DNA from: an uncultured Collinsella sp.
GTDB taxonomy: Bacteria; Actinomycetota; Coriobacteriia; Coriobacteriales; Coriobacteriaceae
Length of the DNA stretch: 6,320 nucleotides
Direction: 5' to 3'
Assembly (NCBI GenBank): GCA_900548075.1
Contig: URJD01000113.1
Location: forward strand, 1-6,320
In this document: piece by piece, positions 1-6,320 of the stretch
Numbering within the stretch: position 1 is the stretch's first letter
Layout: the number at the start of each line of letters is the position of its first letter
The notes under the pieces: generated by a model
The model's database searches: none
Told to the model about the DNA's origin: nothing
The model's input: only the letters and a program-made list of their open reading frames with translations
Position numbers and translations under genes: made by a program

Positions 1-1
1 A

Positions 2-40
2 ACTGCGGGAACGGCCTATCCGCTCAATGTGTTCGGCTGA
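2..40 (+). CDS. Possible C-terminal end of a convergent plus-strand gene (fragment)
   Basis: Read from position 2, the plus strand gives TAGTAYPLNVFG followed by TGA at 38-40. Third codon positions are mostly G or C in this frame, and the base composition becomes clearly AT-richer straight after the stop, as expected at a gene end. All three minus-strand frames are closed by stops within 1-60, so no minus-strand gene begins in that stretch. With only 12 residues visible no family can be named, and other plus frames are also briefly open, so this is a tentative call. Confidence 0.25.
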   Translation, partial: TAGTAYPLNVFG

Positions 41-156
41 GATCGGAAATCAACCCAAACAGACTTTTTTGACCGTTTGCCCTACGAAATTGACCCGTTG
101 GGGAAAAATAGCTTGACGTTTGGACGCTTCTCGTGCTTTAGAAGCTGACTATAAAG
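41..156. other. Non-coding spacer after the hydrolase gene
   Basis: This stretch is visibly AT-richer than the flanking coding sequence. It holds the three TTGAC-type repeats and the two small hairpins listed separately. I see no tRNA, no T-box signature (no AGGGTGGNACCGCG-type element on either strand, although hisS often follows this cluster elsewhere), and no convincing promoter. A 29-codon plus-strand frame (27-116) crosses it but lacks a ribosome binding site. Confidence 0.5.
69..123. repeat. Three short imperfect direct repeats, TTGAC(C)CGTTTG-like
   Basis: TTGACCGTTTG (69-79), TTGACCCGTTG (90-100) and TTGACGTTTGG (113-123) recur at start-to-start spacings of 21 and 23 bp, close to two helical turns. 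They lie in the non-coding stretch after the hydrolase gene. No -10-like element stands at a 16-18 bp distance from any of them, and no plus-strand gene begins after them, so they are not simple promoter -35 boxes. They could be protein-binding sites or part of a dispersed intergenic repeat. The similarity is visible, but with such short units chance is not excluded. Confidence 0.4.
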
Positions 157-157
157 C
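126..157 (-). other. Two small overlapping hairpins just after the hydrolase gene
   Basis: GCTTCT (126-131) pairs with AGAAGC (140-145), and GCTTTA (135-140) pairs with TAAAGC (152-157). The two 6-bp stems overlap and cannot both form fully. They stand where a transcription terminator would be expected downstream of the hydrolase gene, but no T run follows directly in the minus-strand transcript; the nearest run of five T is about 17 nt further on. Treat as a possible weak or factor-dependent 3' end. Confidence 0.25.
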
Positions 158-840
158 TACACCTGCATGAAAGGGTTCTGCATGAGCTCGCGTGCCATGG
201 TGGTTGAATCGCCATGACCGGTTAGGCAAACGGTGTCGGGCGGGAGAAGCCGGGCGAGCCTGGAGAGCGAGCGCAGAATCGCCGCCTCGTCTCCTCCAGA
301 AAGATCGGTGCGGCCGTGGCTGCCCGGGAATAGCGTGTCGCCCACAAAGGCAATGTTCCCCTGCTCGGTGGCAGCAAACAAGACGATCCCGCCCGGCGTA
401 TGCCCTGGCGTCTCGACCACCTGCAGGCAGATATCGCCCACCTCGATAGCATCGCCTTCGGCGAGCAGGCGCGTCGGCTCCCTAGGGTCAGGCGTCTCAA
501 TGCCCCACATAGCTCGCTGTTCCTCGATGTTCGCATGCGGCACCGCCACATCCTTGGCACACAGCTCATACTGGCAGCCCTCGCCAACGGTGGTTCGCAC
601 GCCGGCAACACCACCAACATGATCGGCATGGCCATGAGTGCATACGGCGCCAAGCACGCGTACACCGGCATGCTCGGCTCGAATATGCTCCACCAAATGC
701 TCGCCTTCCCATGCGGGGTCGATAATCACGCACTCATTGTCCGAAATAACAGCATAGCTATTGGTCTGAATGGGACCGTTTACGAGCGTCTCAATCTCGA
801 CCGATCCCTTGGGAGTTACATCCAAGGACACAGCACTCAT
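157..840 (-). CDS. MBL-fold metallohydrolase, glyoxalase II-like
   Basis: A 227-residue soluble enzyme of the metallo-beta-lactamase superfamily, closest in pattern to the short glyoxalase II-like (YcbL-type) hydrolases that cleave thioesters such as S-lactoylglutathione. The metal-binding set is complete: H69, H71, D73, H74 in THGHADH; H147 in ETPGHTPG; D168 in VGDTLF; H209 in LTGHG. The segment GSHGRTDLSGGD after D168 is typical of this subfamily. No signal peptide or membrane segment is visible. The ATG start at 838-840 is well supported by AGGAG at 847-851, six bases upstream, and the N-terminal NGPIQTNSYAV segment is the usual first strand of the family. The stop is TAG at 157-159. A gene of this type follows rel (often after dtd) and precedes hisS in many Firmicutes, so the context fits. 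The physiological substrate cannot be read from the sequence; a glutathione substrate is doubtful in most Gram-positive anaerobes. Confidence 0.93.
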   Translation of the reverse strand: MSAVSLDVTPKGSVEIETLVNGPIQTNSYAVISDNECVIIDPAWEGEHLVEHIRAEHAGVRVLGAVCTHGHADHVGGVAGVRTTVGEGCQYELCAKDVAVPHANIEEQRAMWGIETPDPREPTRLLAEGDAIEVGDICLQVVETPGHTPGGIVLFAATEQGNIAFVGDTLFPGSHGRTDLSGGDEAAILRSLSRLARLLPPDTVCLTGHGDSTTMARELMQNPFMQV

Positions 841-853
841 GTCCCTCTCCTCT
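841..853 (-). promoter_or_regulatory. Ribosome binding site of the MBL hydrolase gene
   Basis: The minus strand reads AGAGGAGAGGGAC directly before the ATG at 838-840. AGGAG at 847-851 is six bases from the start codon, which fixes the start. It sits just beyond the base of the 861-888 stem-loop, so it should remain single-stranded and accessible when that hairpin forms. Confidence 0.75.
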
Positions 854-860
854 CTATAGA

Positions 861-888
861 ACTCGAGGCATCAAACGATGCCTCGAGT
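861..888 (-). repeat. Perfect 12-bp inverted repeat (stem-loop) between rel and the MBL hydrolase gene
   Basis: The arms ACTCGAGGCATC (861-872) and GATGCCTCGAGT (877-888) are exactly complementary and enclose a 4-nt loop (AAAC on plus, GTTT in the minus-strand transcript). It starts 36 nt after the rel stop and ends 9 nt before the hydrolase gene's AGGAG. In the transcript the stem is followed by TCTATAGAG, not by a run of T, so it is not a standard intrinsic terminator for this strand; the plus-strand side also lacks a T run. Likely roles are a leaky attenuator, an mRNA-stabilising or processing hairpin, or an operator-type palindrome. The structure is seen directly; its role is inferred. 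Confidence 0.8.
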
Positions 889-924
889 GTAGCGAATATC
901 GATAATGTGACACGTTCGTCGCGA

Positions 925-3285
925 CTAAACGCGGCGCTTAAGCTGGGCTCCACCCTCGCCGGGCATCAGGCGGCGCGCGTCGTAGACCGAGTCAACGCTG
1001 CTGATAGAGGCCAGCAGCGGATCCAGACCACTCGCGTCCGAGATCTCGACCATAAAGCGCAGGGTTGCAATACCCTCGCGGTTGGTCGACGTGGCGGCAG
1101 AAAGGATATTGCCGCCCGCATCGCCAATGGCAATGGTGACATCCTTGAGCAGGCCCATACGGTCCAGGCACTCGACCACGATCTCGACCTGGAAGAGGGT
1201 GTCGGCAGCGCCGTCCCACTCCACTTCGATCATGCGCTCGGGATGCTCCATAAGACCCTTGACGTTGGGGCAGTTGGCGCGATGCACCGAAACGCCACGA
1301 CCGCGCGTGATGAAGCCGACGATATCGTCGCCCGTCACCGGATTGCAGCAATGTGCCAGACGGACCAGCAGGCCGCTGTTGCTCTCGCCCTTGACGATAA
1401 TGCCGTTGCTGGCGCTCTTGCCGCGCTTTTGCGGCTTTCGGTTGGAGCCTCGGGCCGGCTGTTTCACGACCTCGGCGATAGCCTCGGCCTTGGTGAGCTG
1501 CTCCTCGGGCTTGGGGTCCAAAATCTGCTCGACCTTGTTACCCACGGCGCGCGGGGCAACCTTGCCGGCGCCCACGGCGGCAAACAGGTCCTCGAGCTGC
1601 TTGAAGTTCAACTGCTCCGCCACGGCGTTGAGCGCACGCGTGGATCGCGGCGTAGAGATGCCATACCCGCGCTTGCGCAGGTCCTTGGCCAGTATATCGC
1701 GGCCGGCAGCAGCGTCATCGTCTTTGGTCGCGGCAGCGAAGTAACGGCGGATCTTTGACTTGGCGGAAGGCGTCTTAACGATCTTGAGCCAATCACGCGA
1801 CGGCTTGGAACTCTTGTTGGTCAGGATCTCGACGCGGTCGCCCGTCTTGATCTCGTGCGTGAGCGGGGCCACCGCACCGTTGATCTTAGCGCCGACGCAG
1901 TGGTTGCCCACCTCGGTGTGGACGGCGTAGGCAAAGTCGAGCGGCGTGGAGCCGGCACGAAGCGCCATGACCTCGCCCTTGGGCGTAAAGACGAAGATCT
2001 CTTGATCGAAGAGGTCGACCTTCAGCGAATGCAGGTATTCCTTGGCGTCGGTGATCTCATCAGACGCAGCCCAATCGAGCGAATGTTTGAGCCAGTTAAT
2101 CTGGTCGTCCAGCCGCTGGGCATCATTGGTCTTAGACGCAGACGATCCGCCCGACTTCTTATAGAGCCAGTGGGCGGCAATGCCGTACTCGGCCTGCTCA
2201 TGCATCTCGTAGGTTCGAATCTGAATCTCGAGCGGGCGGGCCGTGGGGCCGATAACCGTCGTATGGAGCGACTGGTAGTTATTGACCTTGGGCATGGCGA
2301 TATAGTCTTTAAAACGACCGGGCATGGGGTGCCACAGCGTATGTACCGCACCGAGCGTGGAGTAGCAATCGCGCACCGAATGCGTGATGACGCGCAGTGC
2401 CACCAGGTCGTAGATCTCGGAGAATTCCTTGCCCTTGCGCTTCATTTTTTGGTAGATGGACCAATAGTGCTTGGAGCGGCCGTTGATCTGGAAGTCCTCC
2501 AGGCCAATGCGGTTGAGCTCGTCGGTGAGCGTCTTGATGGTCTCGGCCAGATAGCGCTCGCGAACCTCGCGCGACTCAGCCACCATGCGCGCGATGCGCT
2601 GGTAGGCATCGGGCTCCAGGTAGAAGAAGGACAAGTCCTCGAGCTCCCACTTAATAGAGCTCATGCCCAGACGGTCGGCCAGGGGCGCATACACGTCCAT
2701 GGTCTCGCGGGCCTTAAACAGGCGACGGTCCTCGCGCAGAGCTGCAAGGGTGCGCATGTTGTGCAGACGGTCGGCAAGCTTAACGATAATGACGCGGATA
2801 TCCTTGGACATGGCGAGGAACATCTTGCGCAGCGTAAGCGCCTGCTTCTCGTCCATGCTATCGACTTCGATGTTGGTGAGCTTGGTCACGCCATCGACGA
2901 GCTCGGCCACCGTATCGCCAAACAGGCCGGAAACATCGGTGAGCGAGGTCTCGGTGTCCTCGACGGTATCGTGCAGCAGCGCGGCGCACACCACGTCGCA
3001 GTCCATTTTGAGATCGGCCAAAATGATGGCCACCTCGACGGGGTGGTTGATGTACATCTCGCCCGAGCGACGCTTTTGGTTGCAGTGCTTCTCGGCGGCA
3101 AAGCAGTAGGCCTGCTCCACCTTAGAGAAGTCGTCCTCATTCATATATTTGAGGCACAGGCGCTCCAGCTTGTCGTAGCTGTCCGCCATAATCTCGGGCG
3201 GCAGCTCATCGGCATGCTTATAGTGCTCCATCTCCGAGAACGGCTGGAGGGTGGAATCATGGGCGGTACGGGCTGCGGCATCCAT
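925..3285 (-). CDS. relA: Bifunctional (p)ppGpp synthetase/hydrolase, RelA/SpoT family (Rel)
   Basis: Transfers pyrophosphate from ATP to GDP/GTP to make (p)ppGpp on starved ribosomes and hydrolyses it again: the stringent response. 786 residues, normal for long Rel proteins. The N-terminal HD hydrolase looks intact: R72/R73, H81, H105-D106, E109-D110, D172 and N176 match the catalytic and Mn-binding set. The synthetase follows (about 265-376): G269-R270, D293, RFKD at 324-327 (the RxKD signature of bifunctional enzymes, not the ExDD of E. coli RelA), Y337 and E353. A TGS domain (about 428-490), helical region, zinc-finger domain (C646, C647, H668, C672) and ACT domain (about 697-772) complete the ribosome-sensing half. 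Start: ATG at 3283-3285 preceded by a strong purine-rich ribosome binding site. Met19 is a possible later start but lacks this support. It begins 15 nt after the recJ stop, suggesting co-transcription. Small oddities are SGEMY for the usual SGEPY and HCCNP for KCCNP. The symbol rel is equally apt. Confidence 0.97.
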   Translation of the reverse strand: MDAAARTAHDSTLQPFSEMEHYKHADELPPEIMADSYDKLERLCLKYMNEDDFSKVEQAYCFAAEKHCNQKRRSGEMYINHPVEVAIILADLKMDCDVVCAALLHDTVEDTETSLTDVSGLFGDTVAELVDGVTKLTNIEVDSMDEKQALTLRKMFLAMSKDIRVIIVKLADRLHNMRTLAALREDRRLFKARETMDVYAPLADRLGMSSIKWELEDLSFFYLEPDAYQRIARMVAESREVRERYLAETIKTLTDELNRIGLEDFQINGRSKHYWSIYQKMKRKGKEFSEIYDLVALRVITHSVRDCYSTLGAVHTLWHPMPGRFKDYIAMPKVNNYQSLHTTVIGPTARPLEIQIRTYEMHEQAEYGIAAHWLYKKSGGSSASKTNDAQRLDDQINWLKHSLDWAASDEITDAKEYLHSLKVDLFDQEIFVFTPKGEVMALRAGSTPLDFAYAVHTEVGNHCVGAKINGAVAPLTHEIKTGDRVEILTNKSSKPSRDWLKIVKTPSAKSKIRRYFAAATKDDDAAAGRDILAKDLRKRGYGISTPRSTRALNAVAEQLNFKQLEDLFAAVGAGKVAPRAVGNKVEQILDPKPEEQLTKAEAIAEVVKQPARGSNRKPQKRGKSASNGIIVKGESNSGLLVRLAHCCNPVTGDDIVGFITRGRGVSVHRANCPNVKGLMEHPERMIEVEWDGAADTLFQVEIVVECLDRMGLLKDVTIAIGDAGGNILSAATSTNREGIATLRFMVEISDASGLDPLLASISSVDSVYDARRLMPGEGGAQLKRRV

Positions 3286-3300
3286 CGAGGTCCCCTTCCC
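3286..3300 (-). promoter_or_regulatory. recJ-rel junction with strong ribosome binding site for rel
   Basis: The 15 nt between the recJ stop (TAG, 3301-3303) and the rel ATG (3283-3285) read GGGAAGGGGACCTCG on the minus strand. Purine-rich AAGGGG lies a normal distance from the ATG. There is no room for a separate promoter or terminator between the stop and the start, so rel is probably co-transcribed and perhaps translationally coupled with recJ, although a promoter inside the end of recJ cannot be excluded. Confidence 0.75.
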
Positions 3301-6300
3301 CTAGGCCCGCGGTACGATCGGGCGGTTAACTTTGGCTAGCATATCAGAAGCGCACGAATCGAGCGCCCAGCTCCGGAAAGCCGAGAACTCCATGCGCGAG
3401 CGCAAGCCCTCCAAATAGCGAATTGACCTGCTCAATTGCACACGGCCGGGGTTTTCTGCCATCGCGATGCGACGGGTGTCGTCAAACCCCGAAACGCGAC
3501 AGAAACCAAGTTCTTCGAAGATTCCCAGACCGCTTGCCACCGAGCGCTCGTCGACCGGCGTGCGGGCATCGATGGCAAGACACATCTGCGCGATGTCGAT
3601 ATCGCTCGCACTAAACGAGTCGTCTCCGGTCTTGCCGCGGTTGGAGCGCCACATGGTCTGCAGCGCGCGATAGAGCGTGACGAGCTCATCGCGCTCGGGC
3701 GCGTAGCAGTCGAGCAGGCGCTCGTTAATGCGAGCGTCACGCGACGAATAGAGCAAGTGAATCACGGCAGGTTGGCCGTCGCGACCGGCGCGTCCGCTCA
3801 TCTGGTTGAACTCGATGGCGCCAAACGGCATGTGGTAGAGCACGACATGGCGAATATCGGGAAGGTTGACGCCCTCACCAAAGGCAGAGGTCGAAACGAT
3901 GCAACTGAGGCTTCCGTCACGAAACGCTTCCTCGACACGGCGACGATCGGAGCGCGCAAGCCCCGCGTTATAGAACGCGATGCGGGTCGCGCAATCGGGC
4001 ACCCGCTTGCGCAGCGTCTTAGCAAGCGCCACGGACTGGTCGCGCGAGTTGACGTAGATGACGGTCTTCTCCCCCGTCGCCACGATTGACACCAGGCGGT
4101 TCTCGCGGCTCGCAAGATCTCGGTCGTCCTCGAGCTGCAAGTTCTCGCGCACCGTCTCGTCGACCACCGTGCGGGTAATCGGTAGAACGCGGGCGAGCTC
4201 GGCCACAACCGGAGCCGTTGCGGTGGCAGTCGCGGCCAGAACGACCGGGTCGCCCAGGGCCTTGAGGATATCGGGCATGTCGAGATAGGCGCTTCGGTCG
4301 CCGCCCTTGGCAAGACCGGCATGATGCGCCTCATCGATAACGACAAAACCGATGCGCCCCGAACGCGCAAAGCGGTCGCGGTGAATGGACAGGAACTCGG
4401 GCGTCGTGAGCACGATGCCGGTGCGGCCCGAAGCCAAGCCGGCAAACACGTCATCGCGCGCCGCCTCCACGGTCTCGCCGGTCAGCACGCCGACGCCAAT
4501 GCCGAGCGCGGCCATCGTCGACGAGAGATGATAGGCCTGGTCGGCAACGAGCGCGCGCAGCGGATAGACAAAGATGCTCGCACGCCCGCGAAGAACCGCC
4601 TCGCGCGCGGCGTGCACATGGAAAATCAAAGACTTGCCGCGGCCCGTTCCCATAACGGCCAGAACACTTTGGTGGTCGGCCAGCGCGTCGAGCGCCTCGA
4701 CCTGCGCGCGGTGCGGCTGGTTCGAGCCGATAAAACTATGGATAAGTGAGCGCGTCAGCTCGGTATAGGAGAGCTGGGCGAGCGTTTGGCGCTTGCGGGA
4801 CTCCAGACGAAGACCGGCGTCCGCAGGCTCCACGCCGCGGCGAAGCTCGCATGCCGGGTCGTCAACGCTGGGCGCCGTGGTATCGCGGACCAAGACATCC
4901 TTGATCATGAGCTTGGGCTTCACACGTCCCTGCCAATGCTCGGCCACGGCCTCGAACACCAAGTCGACGGCGCTGTCGCAATTGATGAGCCTATCGATCT
5001 GCGGCACGCGGAACATGATGGCCGGCACACTCGCGGCGCCATCGGTCGCCACAAAGCGCATGTGCTCGCCGGTTTTGCCCACCACGGCGCGATCGCACAT
5101 CGTCACGCCCTCGGCGGCCAGCAGCGGCACCTTATTGCCCTGGCCAAACGGCTCAAGACGGGAAATCTGCTCGATGGTCTCGATATTTAGCTCGGAGAGG
5201 TCAACGGTGGCGGCAACCTCGTCAGTGTCCTCAAAGTCCTCGGCGGGAAGCTCCGATAGCACGGCCGAAAGGCGACGGCGGAACTCATCGAGCTTGGATG
5301 CCTCGATGGTCACACCCACCGCACCGGCATGCCCGCCGCGACGAATCAACAGGTCGGAGCAACGCTCGACGGCGTCGAACAGGTTGACCTTGCCCACCGA
5401 GCGGCCCGAACCGCGAGCGATACCGTCTTCGATCGAGAACAGCAGCGCCGGCACGTGATAACGGTTGGTCAGGCGGCTCGCTACGATACCCTTGACGCCC
5501 TCGTGCCAGCCCTCGCCACCCACGACGATTGCGCGACCGCCATCATAGGTCTCCTCGACCTTTGCCATGGCATCGCGTGTGAGCTCCGCCTCGATCTCGC
5601 GGCGTTGGCGATTGATTTCCTCGAGCTCGGCGGCAAGCGCGCTTGCCTCGATAGGATCGCGGGCAAGCAGCAGGTCGAGTGCCAGCTTGGGATCGGCCAT
5701 GCGGCCGGCAGCGTTCAAGCGGGGAATGAGCGAAAACGACAGGCCATCGGCCGTAATGGTAGAAAGGTCGGCCTTGGCAAGTGCGGCAAGCGCGATATAG
5801 CCGGGGCGGGCCGTCACGCGCATCTGCTGGATGCCCTCGGCGACCAGCGCGCGGTTCTCGGGCGTCAACGGCATCATGTCGGACACGGTACCCAGCGCCG
5901 CAACCTCAATCAGCGAACGCCAATACGACGGCTTGCCCAGACGCTCGCCCAGGACTTGCACCAGCTTGAGCGCCACGCCGGCACCGGCAAGCTCACGCGA
6001 AGGGCCCTCGTCCTCGAGTTTGGGGTCGGTCAGGGGCACGCCCTGCGGCACCTGGTCGGAGGGCTCGTGATGGTCCGTAACCACCAGATCGATCCCCAGG
6101 TTCTCCAGATAGGAGACCTCCTCCTTGGCAGCGATGCCGTTGTCGACGGTCACGATCAGCTGAGGATGAGCGAGCTCATTAACGCGGTCGAGCGCCGCGC
6201 GCGACAAGCCATAGCCCTCGTCAAAGCGATGTGGAATAAACGGCGTGACATTGGCGCCAAACGTGCGCAGCGCCTCGGTCAACAGGCAGGTCGACGTAAT

Positions 6301-6320
6301 ACCGTCAACGTCAAAATCGC
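3301..6320 (-). CDS. recJ: Single-stranded-DNA-specific exonuclease RecJ fused to a RecQ-like helicase (5' end outside window)
   Basis: Degrades ssDNA 5'-3' in recombination and mismatch/base-excision repair in the cytoplasm; the fused helicase would supply unwound strand. 1,005 residues are visible. Numbering from the right edge, RecJ motifs are DFDVDG (1-6), VDNG (58-61), DHH (82-84), LAGAGVALKL (110-119), GTVSD (143-147) and PRLNAAGR (199-206). The DHHA1 part has GEGWHEGVKGIVASR (268-282) and GGHAGAVG (328-335); an OB-fold part begins near LEPFGQGN (388-395). After a linker of about 40 residues comes an SF2 helicase: Walker A GTGRGKS (557-563), DEAHH (662-666), ATATAT, STSAFGEGVNLP and QMSGRAGRDG (839-848). 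No RecQ four-cysteine zinc domain or HRDC domain is visible. About 75-85 N-terminal residues are probably missing at the edge; a TTG at 6280-6282 is internal, because motif I lies upstream of it. The stop is TAG at 3301-3303. Ordinary RecJ is about 550-780 residues. The exonuclease call is very secure; the helicase subfamily is less so. Confidence 0.95.
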   Translation of the reverse strand, partial: DFDVDGITSTCLLTEALRTFGANVTPFIPHRFDEGYGLSRAALDRVNELAHPQLIVTVDNGIAAKEEVSYLENLGIDLVVTDHHEPSDQVPQGVPLTDPKLEDEGPSRELAGAGVALKLVQVLGERLGKPSYWRSLIEVAALGTVSDMMPLTPENRALVAEGIQQMRVTARPGYIALAALAKADLSTITADGLSFSLIPRLNAAGRMADPKLALDLLLARDPIEASALAAELEEINRQRREIEAELTRDAMAKVEETYDGGRAIVVGGEGWHEGVKGIVASRLTNRYHVPALLFSIEDGIARGSGRSVGKVNLFDAVERCSDLLIRRGGHAGAVGVTIEASKLDEFRRRLSAVLSELPAEDFEDTDEVAATVDLSELNIETIEQISRLEPFGQGNKVPLLAAEGVTMCDRAVVGKTGEHMRFVATDGAASVPAIMFRVPQIDRLINCDSAVDLVFEAVAEHWQGRVKPKLMIKDVLVRDTTAPSVDDPACELRRGVEPADAGLRLESRKRQTLAQLSYTELTRSLIHSFIGSNQPHRAQVEALDALADHQSVLAVMGTGRGKSLIFHVHAAREAVLRGRASIFVYPLRALVADQAYHLSSTMAALGIGVGVLTGETVEAARDDVFAGLASGRTGIVLTTPEFLSIHRDRFARSGRIGFVVIDEAHHAGLAKGGDRSAYLDMPDILKALGDPVVLAATATATAPVVAELARVLPITRTVVDETVRENLQLEDDRDLASRENRLVSIVATGEKTVIYVNSRDQSVALAKTLRKRVPDCATRIAFYNAGLARSDRRRVEEAFRDGSLSCIVSTSAFGEGVNLPDIRHVVLYHMPFGAIEFNQMSGRAGRDGQPAVIHLLYSSRDARINERLLDCYAPERDELVTLYRALQTMWRSNRGKTGDDSFSASDIDIAQMCLAIDARTPVDERSVASGLGIFEELGFCRVSGFDDTRRIAMAENPGRVQLSRSIRYLEGLRSRMEFSAFRSWALDSCASDMLAKVNRPIVPRA

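Noticed and set aside
27..116. 29-codon plus-strand small ORF in the spacer
   Set aside because: No ribosome binding site precedes its ATG, it crosses the direct repeats, and its composition is non-coding-like.
113..155. Plus-strand promoter made of TTGACG (113-118) and TATAAA (150-155)
   Set aside because: The spacing of 31 bp is far from 16-18 bp, and the only sequence downstream on that strand is antisense to the hydrolase gene.
1..156. T-box leader or hisS start downstream of the hydrolase gene
   Set aside because: hisS often follows in this neighbourhood, but no T-box consensus is present and all minus-strand frames in 1-60 contain stops.
861..888. Rho-independent terminator between rel and the hydrolase gene
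   Set aside because: The stem is excellent but neither strand has a T run after it; it is kept as a stem-loop of unknown role.
400..1758. Long plus-strand open frame (452 codons) crossing the hydrolase gene, the gap and rel
   Set aside because: It runs through two confident minus-strand genes and the stem-loop spacer, and shows no domain; it is a by-product of codon bias.
1855..3339. Long plus-strand open frame (494 codons) opposite rel
   Set aside because: It lies wholly antisense to the well-supported rel gene, its translation has no recognisable domain, and such frames arise readily opposite GC-rich coding sequence.

Overview
The window is a compact, GC-rich bacterial chromosomal segment. 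It holds three genes, all on the minus strand and read from right to left: a RecJ-type single-strand DNA exonuclease fused to a RecQ-like helicase (cut by the right edge), a bifunctional RelA/SpoT-type alarmone enzyme (Rel), and a small metallo-beta-lactamase-fold hydrolase of the glyoxalase II type. The order recJ - rel - MBL hydrolase is a conserved neighbourhood in Firmicutes and some relatives, where apt usually lies between recJ and rel and dtd after rel. Both are absent here. The GC-rich coding style, the long RecJ with a helicase module and the pared-down cluster suggest a high-GC Gram-positive, most likely of the Coriobacteriia (Collinsella-like). That placement is an inference; no marker gene in the window proves it.

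Layout: 3301-6320 is recJ-helicase. Its reading frame is still open at the window edge and starts there inside catalytic motif I, so the true start lies outside. Only 15 nt separate its stop from the rel start, and that gap is almost all Shine-Dalgarno sequence. Rel occupies 925-3285. An 84-nt gap follows, with a perfect 12-bp inverted repeat (861-888) just upstream of the ribosome binding site of the hydrolase gene (157-840). Positions 41-156 are AT-richer and non-coding, with three short TTGAC-type direct repeats and two small competing hairpins. Positions 2-40 may be the end of a convergent plus-strand gene.

How the parts fit: the first gene couples 5'-3' ssDNA degradation to a helicase motor in one polypeptide, as RecJ and RecQ cooperate as separate proteins elsewhere. 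Rel makes and hydrolyses (p)ppGpp during starvation. The hydrolase probably cleaves a thioester such as a glyoxalase-type substrate. The tight recJ-rel spacing suggests one transcript, and the hairpin before the hydrolase gene suggests that gene may be expressed at a different level. No mobile element, CRISPR array, tRNA or rRNA gene was seen. The most unusual item is the RecJ-helicase architecture, together with a C-terminal tail that resembles the C-terminal domain of Firmicutes RecJ.
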